A stretch of 64,000 nt of DNA. It comes from Streptomyces sp. Je 1-332. Its GTDB lineage: Bacteria; Actinomycetota; Actinomycetes; Streptomycetales; Streptomycetaceae. How positions within the stretch are numbered: position 1 is the stretch's first letter; every line of letters starts with the position of its first letter. The position numbers were made by a program, and so were the translations under genes. Positions 35,954-43,552 of this stretch are shown here, one piece after another. A model generated the notes under the pieces. That model searched no databases. It had not been told where the DNA came from and saw nothing but the letters and a program-made list of their open reading frames with translations. The stretch covers positions 3,720,001 through 3,784,000 of the forward strand of contig NZ_CP160402.1 in assembly GCF_040730185.1 (NCBI RefSeq). The letters are read 5' to 3'.

Positions 35954-36590
35954 GTGACAGGTACCCCTTCCGTGGCTATCCATCCTAACACGAGAACCGC
36001 CTCTTCTGAATGGCGTTTTCGCAGGTCAGGGCATATCTCGGGGCTTGACAACAGCAACAGGAACGTGCTGCGAAGGGCTAGTGGAGCGAGGTATTCGCAG
36101 GTGGGAGCGGCTCTTCGGGGAAGCGGAAACGCGCCCGTCACGCCCCCTCCGAGAGCGCTCCACGAGGCCGAACGTCCCGTTTTGCCGGGTTCCGAGCGGT
36201 GAACTTCCGCTACTCCGTTCGGCGACCGGAGTGACGTGCGGGCTCCTGTTCGACATGAATCCGAAATTGATCAAGCGCCCCCGGTGATCAATTCCCCGGA
36301 CTTCCCCGGACCGCCATGCATTCCTTACCGGAAATCCGCAGGAGGAGCCGTGACGACACTTGACGGCACTTAAGTGAATGGTGAACGAGAGGTCAATGTC
36401 GAGGACGTGACGGCAGGGGCGTGCATGTCGGGACACGAGCCGTGGGAGAACGGCTCACCACCCGTAGGGGCGGGTCGGGTGCGGTGGTGCGGGAACGGCT
36501 CGGTAACCTAAGCCCGCTGACACACACTTAGGGCGGCTTTACGGCCGCCCGCCCCCCCGTTCCGCCCTCGTTCAAGGAGTTGCCGCCGCC
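35954..36590. other. 637-bp non-coding region between carD and a lipoprotein gene
   Basis: No long coding frame is convincing. Contents: the carD promoter; a strong aggaggag site followed by a 7-codon frame (36350-36373, VTTLDGT) containing a CACTTAAGTG palindrome; single GTTCACC-like units; TAACCT near 36503 as a possible -10 box for the lipoprotein; and a GGGCGGC/GCCGCCC hairpin (36531-36550) in its likely leader. Confidence 0.55.
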
Positions 36591-37316
36591 GTGAGCCGCA
36601 GCCTTCGACGTGGCGCCATCGCCGCCACCGCCATCGCGTTCTCGCTCGCGTCGCTCGCCGCGTGCGGCGCCGGTAACAACGCCCAGACGCACGAGATCAA
36701 GCCGGACAACGCCGCGATCACCGTCGGCGACATCAAGATCCAGAACGCCATGGTGATCACCCAGCCGGATCTGAAGTCGACCGGCCCCGCGGTCATCGCC
36801 GCCACGATCTTCAACAACGGCAGCACCGACCAGAAGCTGGAAGAGATCGCGGTCGACGGCACCGGCAAGAAGGCCAAGATCACGCCCGCCAAGGACGACA
36901 AGGTCTCCAAGCGCGGCGGTCCGCTGACCATCCCCGCGGGCGGCTCGGTCATCATCGGCGGCAAGGACAACGCCTCCGCCGTCCTGCCCAGCAGCCGCGA
37001 GGCCGTCAAGGACGGCAACGCGCAGCCGGTCACCTTCGCCTTCAGCAAGACCGGCGACGTGAAGATGCAGACCTTCGTCGTGCCGGCCGAGAGCTACTTC
37101 AAGAAGTGGGGCCCGACCGAGGTGCCGAAGGCCCCGGGCTCGGGCGCTTCGTCGAAGCCGTCCGGCAGCGCCTCGGCCGACCCGTCGGGCTCGCCCTCCA
37201 CGAACCCCTCGGGCACGCCCGCCGACGGTGCGAACACCGAGCCGTCCGGTGCGGCCTCGTCGCCGGCCGGTGGCGGCACGCAGTCGCACGGTGCGGGCGA
37301 CGCCGTCGAGCACTGA
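36591..37316 (+). CDS. secreted lipoprotein with PCuAC-like (DUF461) fold
   Basis: 241 aa. Signal peptide with lipobox FSLASLAAC. The mature part (about 40-165) follows the copper-chaperone PCu(A)C/DUF461 layout (ITVGDIKIQNAMVI, ATIFNNGSTDQKLEEI, LTIPAGGSVIIGGK, VTFAFSKTGDVKMQTFVVPA), but the His/Met copper ligands of that family are not evident. A Ser/Pro/Gly-rich tail follows. GTG 36591 follows aaggag. It lies divergently beside phoP, with convergent 3' ends and a shared terminator region. The role is unknown. Confidence 0.75.
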   Translation: MSRSLRRGAIAATAIAFSLASLAACGAGNNAQTHEIKPDNAAITVGDIKIQNAMVITQPDLKSTGPAVIAATIFNNGSTDQKLEEIAVDGTGKKAKITPAKDDKVSKRGGPLTIPAGGSVIIGGKDNASAVLPSSREAVKDGNAQPVTFAFSKTGDVKMQTFVVPAESYFKKWGPTEVPKAPGSGASSKPSGSASADPSGSPSTNPSGTPADGANTEPSGAASSPAGGGTQSHGAGDAVEH

Positions 37317-37363
37317 TCGACGTACGTACGCATCGCCTTACGTACGCATCGCCGTATGCGCGG

Positions 37364-37400
37364 AAGGGGCGGGAACCCGGTGCCGGGTTCCCGCCCCTTT
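37364..37400. terminator. terminator between lipoprotein and phoP
   Basis: AAGGGGCGGGAACCCGG and its complement form a 17-bp stem with a 2-3 nt loop ending CCCCTTT. It serves the + strand lipoprotein gene and probably phoRP from the other side. Confidence 0.9.
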
Positions 37401-37425
37401 CGCGTGGCTTCTACTGAGGAGCCGT

Positions 37426-38106
37426 CTACGGCTCGAACTTGTAGCCGAGGCCGCGCACCGTGACCAGGTAGCGCGGGGCGCCGGGGTCGGGCTCGATCTT
37501 GGCGCGCAGGCGCTTGACGTGGACGTCGAGGGTCTTGGTGTCTCCCACGTAGTCCGCGCCCCAGACGCGGTCGATGAGCTGCATGCGGGTCAGGACGCGG
37601 CCCGCGTTGCGCAGGAGCATCTCCAGGAGGTCGAACTCCTTGAGGGGCAGGTCGACCTTGGAGCCGGAGACCGTGACGACGTGCCGGTCCACGTCCATAC
37701 GGACCGGGCCCGCCTCCAGGGCCTGCGGCGCGACCTCCTCGGGCTCGCCGCGGCGGCGCAGGACCGCGCGGATGCGGGCCACGAGCTCACGGGACGAGAA
37801 GGGCTTCGTCACGTAGTCGTCGGCCCCTATTTCGAGTCCGACCACCTTGTCGATCTCGCTGTCCTTGGCGGTGACCATGATCACCGGGACGTTGGAGCGG
37901 CCGCGCAGCTGGCGGCAGACCTCCGTGCCGGGCAGGCCCGGCAGCATCAGGTCGAGCAGGACGAGGTCGGCGCCGTTGCGCTCGAACTCGTCGAGTCCGT
38001 CCGGGCCGGTGGCCGCGATGGCGACCTCGAAGCCCTCTTTGCGAAGCATGTAGGACAGGGCGTCGGAGAAGGACTCCTCGTCCTCTACGACGAGCACTCG
38101 GGTCAC
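37426..38106 (-). CDS. phoP: phosphate response regulator PhoP
   Basis: 226 aa OmpR-family regulator. Receiver domain with acidic residues E8/D9, phospho-acceptor D52 (LVLLDLMLPGLPG) and K101 (YVTKPFSS), then a winged helix (VDLPLKEFDLLEMLLRNAGRVLTRMQLIDRVWG...TLDVHVKRLRAKIE). It activates the pho regulon on phosphate starvation and represses secondary metabolism and nitrogen genes in Streptomyces. GTG 38106 overlaps the phoR stop by 4 bp (GTGA). Identification rests on the phoR partner and divergent phoU with PHO boxes. Confidence 0.95.
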   Translation of the reverse strand: MTRVLVVEDEESFSDALSYMLRKEGFEVAIAATGPDGLDEFERNGADLVLLDLMLPGLPGTEVCRQLRGRSNVPVIMVTAKDSEIDKVVGLEIGADDYVTKPFSSRELVARIRAVLRRRGEPEEVAPQALEAGPVRMDVDRHVVTVSGSKVDLPLKEFDLLEMLLRNAGRVLTRMQLIDRVWGADYVGDTKTLDVHVKRLRAKIEPDPGAPRYLVTVRGLGYKFEP

Positions 38107-39362
38107 GGAAGGACCTCCGGGGCAGGAATGGGTTCGTACGAAGTGGTCTCTTCGGGCCGTGCGGTGTCGGCTTCGCTGCCGTCTCCGCGGTGACCGGATC
38201 CGCGGTCGCGGTGCGCGGCTGCTTCGGGCAGCCGCAGCGTGAAGGTGGAGCCCTGTCCCTCGGAGCTCCACACGGTGACCTCCCCGCCGTGCGAGGCGGC
38301 CACGTGTTTGACGATGGCGAGGCCGAGGCCGGTGCCGCCGGTGGCCCGGGAGCGGGCCGGGTCCACTCGGTAGAAGCGCTCGAAGATGCGCTCCTTGTCC
38401 TTGTCCGAGATGCCGATCCCCTGGTCGGTGACGGCCACCTCGATGAGGTCTCCCCCGGGTGCGCTGACCCGGCGGGCCGCTATGCCCACGCGGGTGCGGG
38501 CGGGCGAGTAGTTCACGGCGTTCTCGACGAGGTTGCCGAGTGCCGCGGCCAGCTGGCCCCGGTTGCCCCATATCTGCAGGTCGGCGGTGCCGCCCGCGGC
38601 CATGGTGATCTGCTTGTGGGAGGCCTGGTGACGGCTGCGGTCGATCGCCTCCGCCACCAGTTCATCGACACGGACGGGTTCGGCGTCCTCCAAGGGGTCG
38701 TCGTTCTGGACCCGGGAGAGGTCGATGAGTTCCTGGACGAGGCTGGTCAGGCGGGTCGCCTCGATCTGCATGCGGCCCGCGAAGCGTTCGACCGCCTCGG
38801 GCTCGTCGGAGGCGTCCATGACGGCCTCGGAGAGCAGGGAGAGTGCCCCCACCGGGGTCTTGAGCTCATGGCTCACGTTCGCGACGAAGTCGCGTCGTAC
38901 GGCCTCGATGCGGCGGGCCTCGGTGAGGTCCTCCACGAGGAGCAGGACCAGGCGGGAGCCGAGGGGGGCCACGCGTGCGGAGACGGCGAGGGCGTCGCCC
39001 CGGCCGGTGCCGCGGCGTGGCAGGTCCAGCTCGACCTGGCGTATCTCGCCGTCACGGCGGGTGTCGCGTGCCATCTGGAGCATGGGCTCCACGGCGAGCT
39101 TGCCGCCGCGGACGAGCCCGAGGGCGTACGCGGCCGAGCTCGCCTTGACGACGCTGTCCGCCTCGTCGAGGACGACGGCGGACGAGCGGAGCACGGAGAG
39201 TACGGTGTCGACGCCCGGTGGCAGTACGGGGTCGGTGTGCAGGGAGGTCCGGGTGGGGCGTTTCAGGTCGCGCTCGCTCCAGCGGAACGCCAGCATGGCG
39301 ATGACACCGGTGCACACCCCGGCGATCGCTGCCGCTGCGGCGACCGCCGCGTTCACGTCCAT
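38103..39362 (-). CDS. phoR: phosphate sensor histidine kinase PhoR (SenX3-like)
   Basis: 419 aa. One N-terminal membrane helix (AAVAAAAAIAGVCTGVIAMLAF), a PAS-like region (about 60-150), HisKA with phospho-His in RRDFVANVSHELKTPVGALSLL, and HATPase boxes N (LGNLVENAVNYS), G1 (VTDQGIGIS), F (RIFERFYRV) and G2 (GGTGLGLAIVKH). It phosphorylates PhoP when phosphate is scarce. Only one short transmembrane segment is present, as in SenX3. ATG 39362 follows tggagg. Divergent from phoU across two PHO-box clusters. Confidence 0.95.
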   Translation of the reverse strand: MDVNAAVAAAAAIAGVCTGVIAMLAFRWSERDLKRPTRTSLHTDPVLPPGVDTVLSVLRSSAVVLDEADSVVKASSAAYALGLVRGGKLAVEPMLQMARDTRRDGEIRQVELDLPRRGTGRGDALAVSARVAPLGSRLVLLLVEDLTEARRIEAVRRDFVANVSHELKTPVGALSLLSEAVMDASDEPEAVERFAGRMQIEATRLTSLVQELIDLSRVQNDDPLEDAEPVRVDELVAEAIDRSRHQASHKQITMAAGGTADLQIWGNRGQLAAALGNLVENAVNYSPARTRVGIAARRVSAPGGDLIEVAVTDQGIGISDKDKERIFERFYRVDPARSRATGGTGLGLAIVKHVAASHGGEVTVWSSEGQGSTFTLRLPEAAAHRDRGSGHRGDGSEADTARPEETTSYEPIPAPEVLP

Positions 39363-39435
39363 GCCTCCAGGTTATGCGCCCTTTACGCACGGGCCACAGC
39401 CATACGGGGGCCCGCTCGAACACTCGTCGCCCAGA

Positions 39436-39468
39436 GTTCACCGAGGGGACGGGGTTGGTTCACTTCGG
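39436..39468 (+). promoter_or_regulatory. PHO box group 1 (PhoP site)
   Basis: Three 11-nt direct-repeat units: GTTCACCGAGG (39436-39446), GGACGGGGTTG (poor), GTTCACTTCGG (39458-39468). The outer two match the streptomycete PHO-box unit GTTCACC; the 22-nt spacing keeps helical phase. It supports PhoP control of phoRP and/or phoU. Confidence 0.8.
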
Positions 39469-39531
39469 CCGAACGGGTTGCTCCGGCCCGTGCCGGTGCG
39501 GCTCCCGGCGTGGCGCTGCCCGTCGCCCACA

Positions 39532-39564
39532 GTTCACCTCGGTGACAGGGACGGTTCATTCGGG
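39532..39564 (+). promoter_or_regulatory. PHO box group 2 (PhoP site)
   Basis: GTTCACCTCGG (39532-39542), TGACAGGGACG (weak middle unit), GTTCATTCGGG (39554-39564), again 11-nt units in phase, ending 81 bp before the phoU start. Same orientation as group 1. Confidence 0.82.
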
Positions 39565-39645
39565 GTGCCGGAAACGGACGCGTCCGAGCCGCACCGTGGG
39601 AGCGTGGGGGTCACCCCCCGGGACGTACTAGAGAGGGACATCCAC

Positions 39646-40326
39646 ATGCGGGACGCGTACCACGAGGAACTTGACTCGATCGGCGAAGGCCTGGTCGAGA
39701 TGGCCCGCCTTGTCGGGTCCGCGATCGGGCGCGCCACCACGGCCATGCTCGACGCCGACCTGAAGATGGCGGAGAGCGTGATCGCCGCCGACCAGAAGGT
39801 CGACGATCTGCAGCACGAGCTGGAGGCGCGCGCGATAGCCCTCCTCGCGCGGCAGCAGCCGGTCGCCACCGATCTGCGCATCGTCGTCACCTCGCTGCGG
39901 ATGAGCGCCGACCTGGAGCGCTCGGGCGACCTTGCCCAGCACGTCGGCAAGCTGACCCGCCTGCGCTTCCCGGCGTCGGCCGTTCCGCAGGATCTGCACG
40001 CGACGATCCTGGAGATGGGTCAGCTGGCGCAGCGCCTCATGGCCAAGGCGGCCGAGGTCATCATCACGAAGGACGTCGACCTGGCCCTCCAGCTGGAGCA
40101 GGACGACGACGAGATGGACCTGCTGCACCGGACGCTCTTCCAGCACCTGATGGACGACCGCTGGAAGCACGGCATCGAAACGGCCGTGGACGTGACGCTC
40201 CTGGGCCGCTACTACGAGCGCTTCGCGGACCACGCGGTATCGGTGGCGAAGAGGGTCGTGTACTTGGTGACGGGCGAACACGCGGACGAGATGCAGCAGA
40301 CGGGGGCGCCGGTGGAGGGGGCCTGA
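39646..40326 (+). CDS. phoU: phosphate signalling protein PhoU
   Basis: 226 aa helical protein with the two PhoU repeats and metal-binding E(D)xxxD motifs (LERSGDLAQHVGKL and LLGRYYERFADHAVSVAKRVVYL). It restrains PhoR signalling when phosphate is plentiful and modulates Pst transport. ATG 39646 follows gagagggac. Two PHO-box groups upstream place it under PhoP. The last nine codons fall inside the first copy of a 217-bp tandem duplication, so the stop codon context is repeated downstream. Confidence 0.95.
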   Translation: MRDAYHEELDSIGEGLVEMARLVGSAIGRATTAMLDADLKMAESVIAADQKVDDLQHELEARAIALLARQQPVATDLRIVVTSLRMSADLERSGDLAQHVGKLTRLRFPASAVPQDLHATILEMGQLAQRLMAKAAEVIITKDVDLALQLEQDDDEMDLLHRTLFQHLMDDRWKHGIETAVDVTLLGRYYERFADHAVSVAKRVVYLVTGEHADEMQQTGAPVEGA

Positions 40327-40775
40327 CCTTCGCATCGGACCGGGCTCCGCTGGTGGTGGGGGCCTGGCCCCCGCACCGACCCGGACTCCGCCAGTGGGAG
40401 GCCGGCCCCTCACACCGGCCCCGGACCCCCACCGCCGGACGGAGTCCGGCACAGCGCTCCGAAGCCTGGGAGGCGCCCCGGCGCCGAGCAGTGCGAGGGG
40501 CGCACGAGGAAAGGTGACGGGGGCGCCGGTGGAGGGGGCCTGACCTTCGCATCGGACCGGGCTCCGCTGGTGGTGGGGGCCTGGCCCCCGCACCGACCCG
40601 GACTCCGCCAGTGGGAGGCCGGCCCCTCACACCGGCCCCGGACCCCCACCGCCGGACGGAGTCCGGCACAGCGCTCCGAAGCCTGGGAGGCGCCCCGGCG
40701 CCGAGCAGTGCGAGGGGCGCACGAGGAAAGGTGACGGGGGCGCCGGTGGAGGGGGCCTGACCTTCGCATCGGACC
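40299..40775. repeat. 217-bp perfect tandem duplication at the phoU 3' end
   Basis: Copy 1 is 40299-40515, copy 2 is 40516-40732, and a partial third copy is 40733-40775. By eye the two full copies are identical. Copy 1 contains the phoU C-terminal codons (TGAPVEGA and the stop); each repeat begins gacgggggcgccggtgg. The unit otherwise looks non-coding. Confidence 0.93.
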
Positions 40776-40785
40776 CGCTGCGTGA

Positions 40786-40818
40786 GGGTGTGCCCCGCCG
40801 CTGGTGCGGGGCACACCC
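40786..40818. terminator. bidirectional terminator after the phoU repeat
   Basis: GGGTGTGCCCCGC (40786-40798) pairs with GCGGGGCACACCC (40806-40818), a perfect 13-bp stem and 7-nt loop, followed by ttgtgtg. It separates phoU from the convergent Cys-rich gene. Confidence 0.88.
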
Positions 40819-40842
40819 TTGTGTGCTGGGAGCGGTGGCGGC

Positions 40843-41001
40843 TCAGCCGCAGCAGCCGCCGCACTGGCACGGTCCGCCCGACTGGCAGCCGCAGCCGCAG
40901 CCCGAGCCGCAGCCGCAGGAGCCAAGGAGCACGAGCTCGGGCAGGCCGGGCGTCTTCGCCGGCTGCCCGGGGGCGGTTTCGGTCTTGGGGGACTCGGCCA
41001 T
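40843..41001 (-). CDS. 52-aa cysteine-rich, metallothionein-like protein
   Basis: Starts MAESPKTETAPGQPAKTPG at ATG 41001 behind a near-ideal gaggagg site, which supports genuine translation. The N-terminal 27 residues are hydrophilic with a short hydrophobic PELVLLG; residues 28-52 contain nine cysteines (29, 31, 35, 37, 39, 45, 47, 50, 51) in CxC, CxxxC and CC spacing separated by Gly/Ser. This resembles metallothioneins or small zinc/copper binding peptides. No named family was recognised. Adjacent genes are phoU (convergent) and an MFS transporter (same strand, 113 bp upstream). Confidence 0.75.
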   Translation of the reverse strand: MAESPKTETAPGQPAKTPGLPELVLLGSCGCGSGCGCGCQSGGPCQCGGCCG

Positions 41002-41113
41002 GGGTCTCCTCCTCGAAGGCGTACTGCCTGATGCCCATTCCATGCCCACTGGGAGGGGCGCAGCAACGGCGCACACGCGCGCGGGTGTTGACGGGCGGGC
41101 AGCGGCGCCGCCC

Positions 41114-42394
41114 CTATGCGCGGGCGGGAAGATCGGCGGCCTCGCCGGACGCGGGAGCCGCCGGCACGGCGACCGTTTCCACCGTCTCCCCCTCGGCGGG
41201 CAGCCCCCGCATCAGCGACCAGTAGCCGAGGGCGGCGACCGTTCCGATGACCGCGCAGGTGGCCCAGAGCCACTGGGCCCCGAAGCGGTCGATGACGAAG
41301 CCGGACATCAGCGGGGCGACGAGCGAGGCCACGGCCCACGACAGGGTGTACATGCCCTGGTAGCGGCCCCTGCCGTGGGTCGGCGAGAGGCGTACGACGA
41401 GGCCGGTCTGAGTGGGGGCGTTGACGATCTCGGCGAGGGTCCAGACGCACACGGTCAGGGCGAAGACGCCGATGGACCCGGCGAAGGCGGTGAGGCCGAA
41501 GCCGTAGCCGGCGAGCAGCGCGGAGATGACAAGGAGCCGCTGCGGGTCGCGGTGTTCGATGAACCGGGTGACGGGGATCTGTAGGGCGACGATCAGTACG
41601 CCGTTGACGGCGATGGCCACTCCGTAGTCGGCGGGTGTGAACCCGGCCTCTCCCATGGCGACGGGCAGCCCCACGGAGCCCTGCATGAAGATCAGCGCGA
41701 TGAGGAACGAGAGCCCGACCACACCCATGAAGCGCCCGTCACGCAGGACGGTCCCCAGCCCGACCTCCGGATCCGACTCCTTCTCCAGGGCGGTCCGCAC
41801 CGGCCGCGACTCCGGCAGCTTCATGAAGACGACGATGGCGCAGACCATGGTCATCACGGCTTCGATGAGGAACCCGGCGAGGTAGCTGAACTCGGCGATG
41901 AAGCCCGCGCCCGCGGACGAGATCGCGAACCCGAGGTTGATGGCCCAGTAGTTGAGCGAGAAGGCCCGCACCCGGTCCTCGGGGCGGACGATGTCGGCCA
42001 TCATCGCCTGCACGGCGGGCCGGGACGCGTTGCTCGCCATGCCGACGAGGAAGGCGACGGCCGCGATGGCCAGGGGGTCCTTCATGAAGCCGAGGAGGGC
42101 CACGGAGAGCGCGGTGGACGCCTGGGCGATGAGGAGGGTGGGCCGCCGCCCGAGCCGGTCGGTCATCACGCCCGCGCCGAGCGAGGAGACGACTCCGCCG
42201 AGTCCGTGCAGGGCGGCGACTAGACCGGCGTACGTCGCGGAGTAGCCGCGGTCGAGGGTCAGATAGAGCGCCATGAAGGTGGCGACGAAGGCGCCGAGGC
42301 GGTTGACGAGGGTGCTGATCCACAGCCACCAGAACTCGCGGGGAAGACCGGAGACGGACTCCTTGGCGGCGCGTCTCAGGGCGGCGAGTGGCAT
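41114..42394 (-). CDS. MFS drug/metabolite exporter
   Basis: 426 aa with 12 predicted membrane segments. The loop 2-3 signature GAGVMTDRLGRRPTLL (GxxxDRxGRR) is present, with a central cytoplasmic loop at about 195-215 (PESRPVRTALEKESDPEVG). It fits the DHA1-type multidrug-efflux branch (MdtH-like). Substrate unknown. Its start is 269 bp from the divergent gpm gene. No regulator is adjacent. Confidence 0.85.
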   Translation of the reverse strand: MPLAALRRAAKESVSGLPREFWWLWISTLVNRLGAFVATFMALYLTLDRGYSATYAGLVAALHGLGGVVSSLGAGVMTDRLGRRPTLLIAQASTALSVALLGFMKDPLAIAAVAFLVGMASNASRPAVQAMMADIVRPEDRVRAFSLNYWAINLGFAISSAGAGFIAEFSYLAGFLIEAVMTMVCAIVVFMKLPESRPVRTALEKESDPEVGLGTVLRDGRFMGVVGLSFLIALIFMQGSVGLPVAMGEAGFTPADYGVAIAVNGVLIVALQIPVTRFIEHRDPQRLLVISALLAGYGFGLTAFAGSIGVFALTVCVWTLAEIVNAPTQTGLVVRLSPTHGRGRYQGMYTLSWAVASLVAPLMSGFVIDRFGAQWLWATCAVIGTVAALGYWSLMRGLPAEGETVETVAVPAAPASGEAADLPARA

Positions 42395-42471
42395 AGGGGT
42401 CCCCCCACAGGATCTGACGGGCAGGTGAGTGCCGACGCATGAGCGCGCCGAGGTACGAGTGCCGTAACGCC

Positions 42472-42503
42472 GCAGCGCCGCAGCGTCGCAGCGTCGCAGC
42501 GTC
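42472..42503. repeat. 8-bp tandem repeat GCAGCG(C/T)C x4
   Basis: Four head-to-tail 8-mers upstream of the MFS gene start (about 80 bp away), immediately followed by a gaaatgtaagtg stretch. Such a short repeat may vary in length between strains. Confidence 0.85.
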
Positions 42504-42665
42504 GAAATGTAAGTGTCTCTACCGATGCTCGAACATTACGACGCACTGACCCGGAAGAGCCAGTGGATTGGCAGAACCCGTCAACTGACGCCGCCCTCAC
42601 GGCCGCCCTGTCCGGGCCGCGGGCGGACGCGCGGGGCACCCGGCGGTTCGATTACGCTCAGGGGC

Positions 42666-43427
42666 ATGGCCGACGCACCGTACAAGCTGATCCTCCTCCG
42701 CCACGGCGAGAGCGAGTGGAACGAGAAGAACCTGTTCACCGGCTGGGTGGACGTCAACCTCACCGCGAAGGGCGAGAAGGAGGCGACGCGGGGCGGCGAG
42801 CTGCTCAAGGACGCCGGGCTGCTCCCCGACGTGGTCCACACGTCCCTCCAGAAGCGCGCGATCCGCACCGCCCAGCTCTCCCTGGAGTCCGCCGACCGCC
42901 TCTGGATCCCGGTCCACCGCAGCTGGCGCCTGAACGAGCGGCACTACGGCGCGCTGCAGGGCAAGGACAAGGCGCAGACGCTCGCCGAGTTCGGCGAGGA
43001 GCAGTTCATGCTCTGGCGCCGCTCGTACGACACCCCGCCGCCGGCGCTCGACCGCGACGCGGAGTACTCGCAGTTCGAGGACCCGCGTTACGCGACGCTC
43101 CCGCCGGAGCTGCGCCCGCAGACGGAGTGCCTCAAGGACGTCGTGGTCCGGATGCTCCCGTACTGGTTCGACGGCATCGTCCCGGACCTCCTGACCGGCA
43201 GGACGGTCCTGGTAGCGGCCCACGGCAACTCGCTGCGCGCCCTGGTCAAGCACCTGGACGGCATCTCGGACGAGGACATCGCGGGCCTGAACATCCCGAC
43301 GGGCATCCCGCTGTCGTACGAACTGGACGCCGAGTTCAAGCCGCTGAAGGCCGGAGGCACGTACCTCGACCCCGACGCGGCGAAGGCGGCCATCGAGGCG
43401 GTCAAGAACCAGGGCAAGAAGAAGTAA
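42666..43427 (+). CDS. gpmA: 2,3-bisphosphoglycerate-dependent phosphoglycerate mutase
   Basis: 253 aa. Interconverts 3- and 2-phosphoglycerate in glycolysis. The phospho-histidine motif is [21 protein letters not shown], with substrate residues in [16 protein letters not shown] and the second catalytic His in [19 protein letters not shown]. It is full length for the dPGM type. A perfect 15-bp terminator follows. Typical actinobacterial context near mshA and phoU. Confidence 0.96.
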   Translation: MADAPYKLILLRHGESEWNEKNLFTGWVDVNLTAKGEKEATRGGELLKDAGLLPDVVHTSLQKRAIRTAQLSLESADRLWIPVHRSWRLNERHYGALQGKDKAQTLAEFGEEQFMLWRRSYDTPPPALDRDAEYSQFEDPRYATLPPELRPQTECLKDVVVRMLPYWFDGIVPDLLTGRTVLVAAHGNSLRALVKHLDGISDEDIAGLNIPTGIPLSYELDAEFKPLKAGGTYLDPDAAKAAIEAVKNQGKKK

Positions 43428-43440
43428 GCAGGACGATCAC

Positions 43441-43473
43441 GCCCCGGCCCGCGCCTATGGCGCGGGCCGGGGC
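43441..43473 (+). terminator. terminator after gpmA
   Basis: GCCCCGGCCCGCGCC, a tat loop, and the exact complement GGCGCGGGCCGGGGC: a 15-bp stem 13 bp past the stop. Confidence 0.92.
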
Positions 43474-43552
43474 TCTCGCACGGCCGAAGGGTCAACCTCA
43501 CGGACCGCCCGCGTCCGAGATCCCCCGGGCGAGCTCGCCAAGGCGGTGAGGA

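Noticed and set aside
36190..36400. PHO box upstream of the lipoprotein gene
   Set aside because: Only isolated GTTCACC-like units occur, not the in-phase pairs seen at phoR/phoU.
40327..40842. Open frames within the phoU 3' tandem repeat
   Set aside because: They consist of the repeated unit and change frame between copies; no independent coding support.
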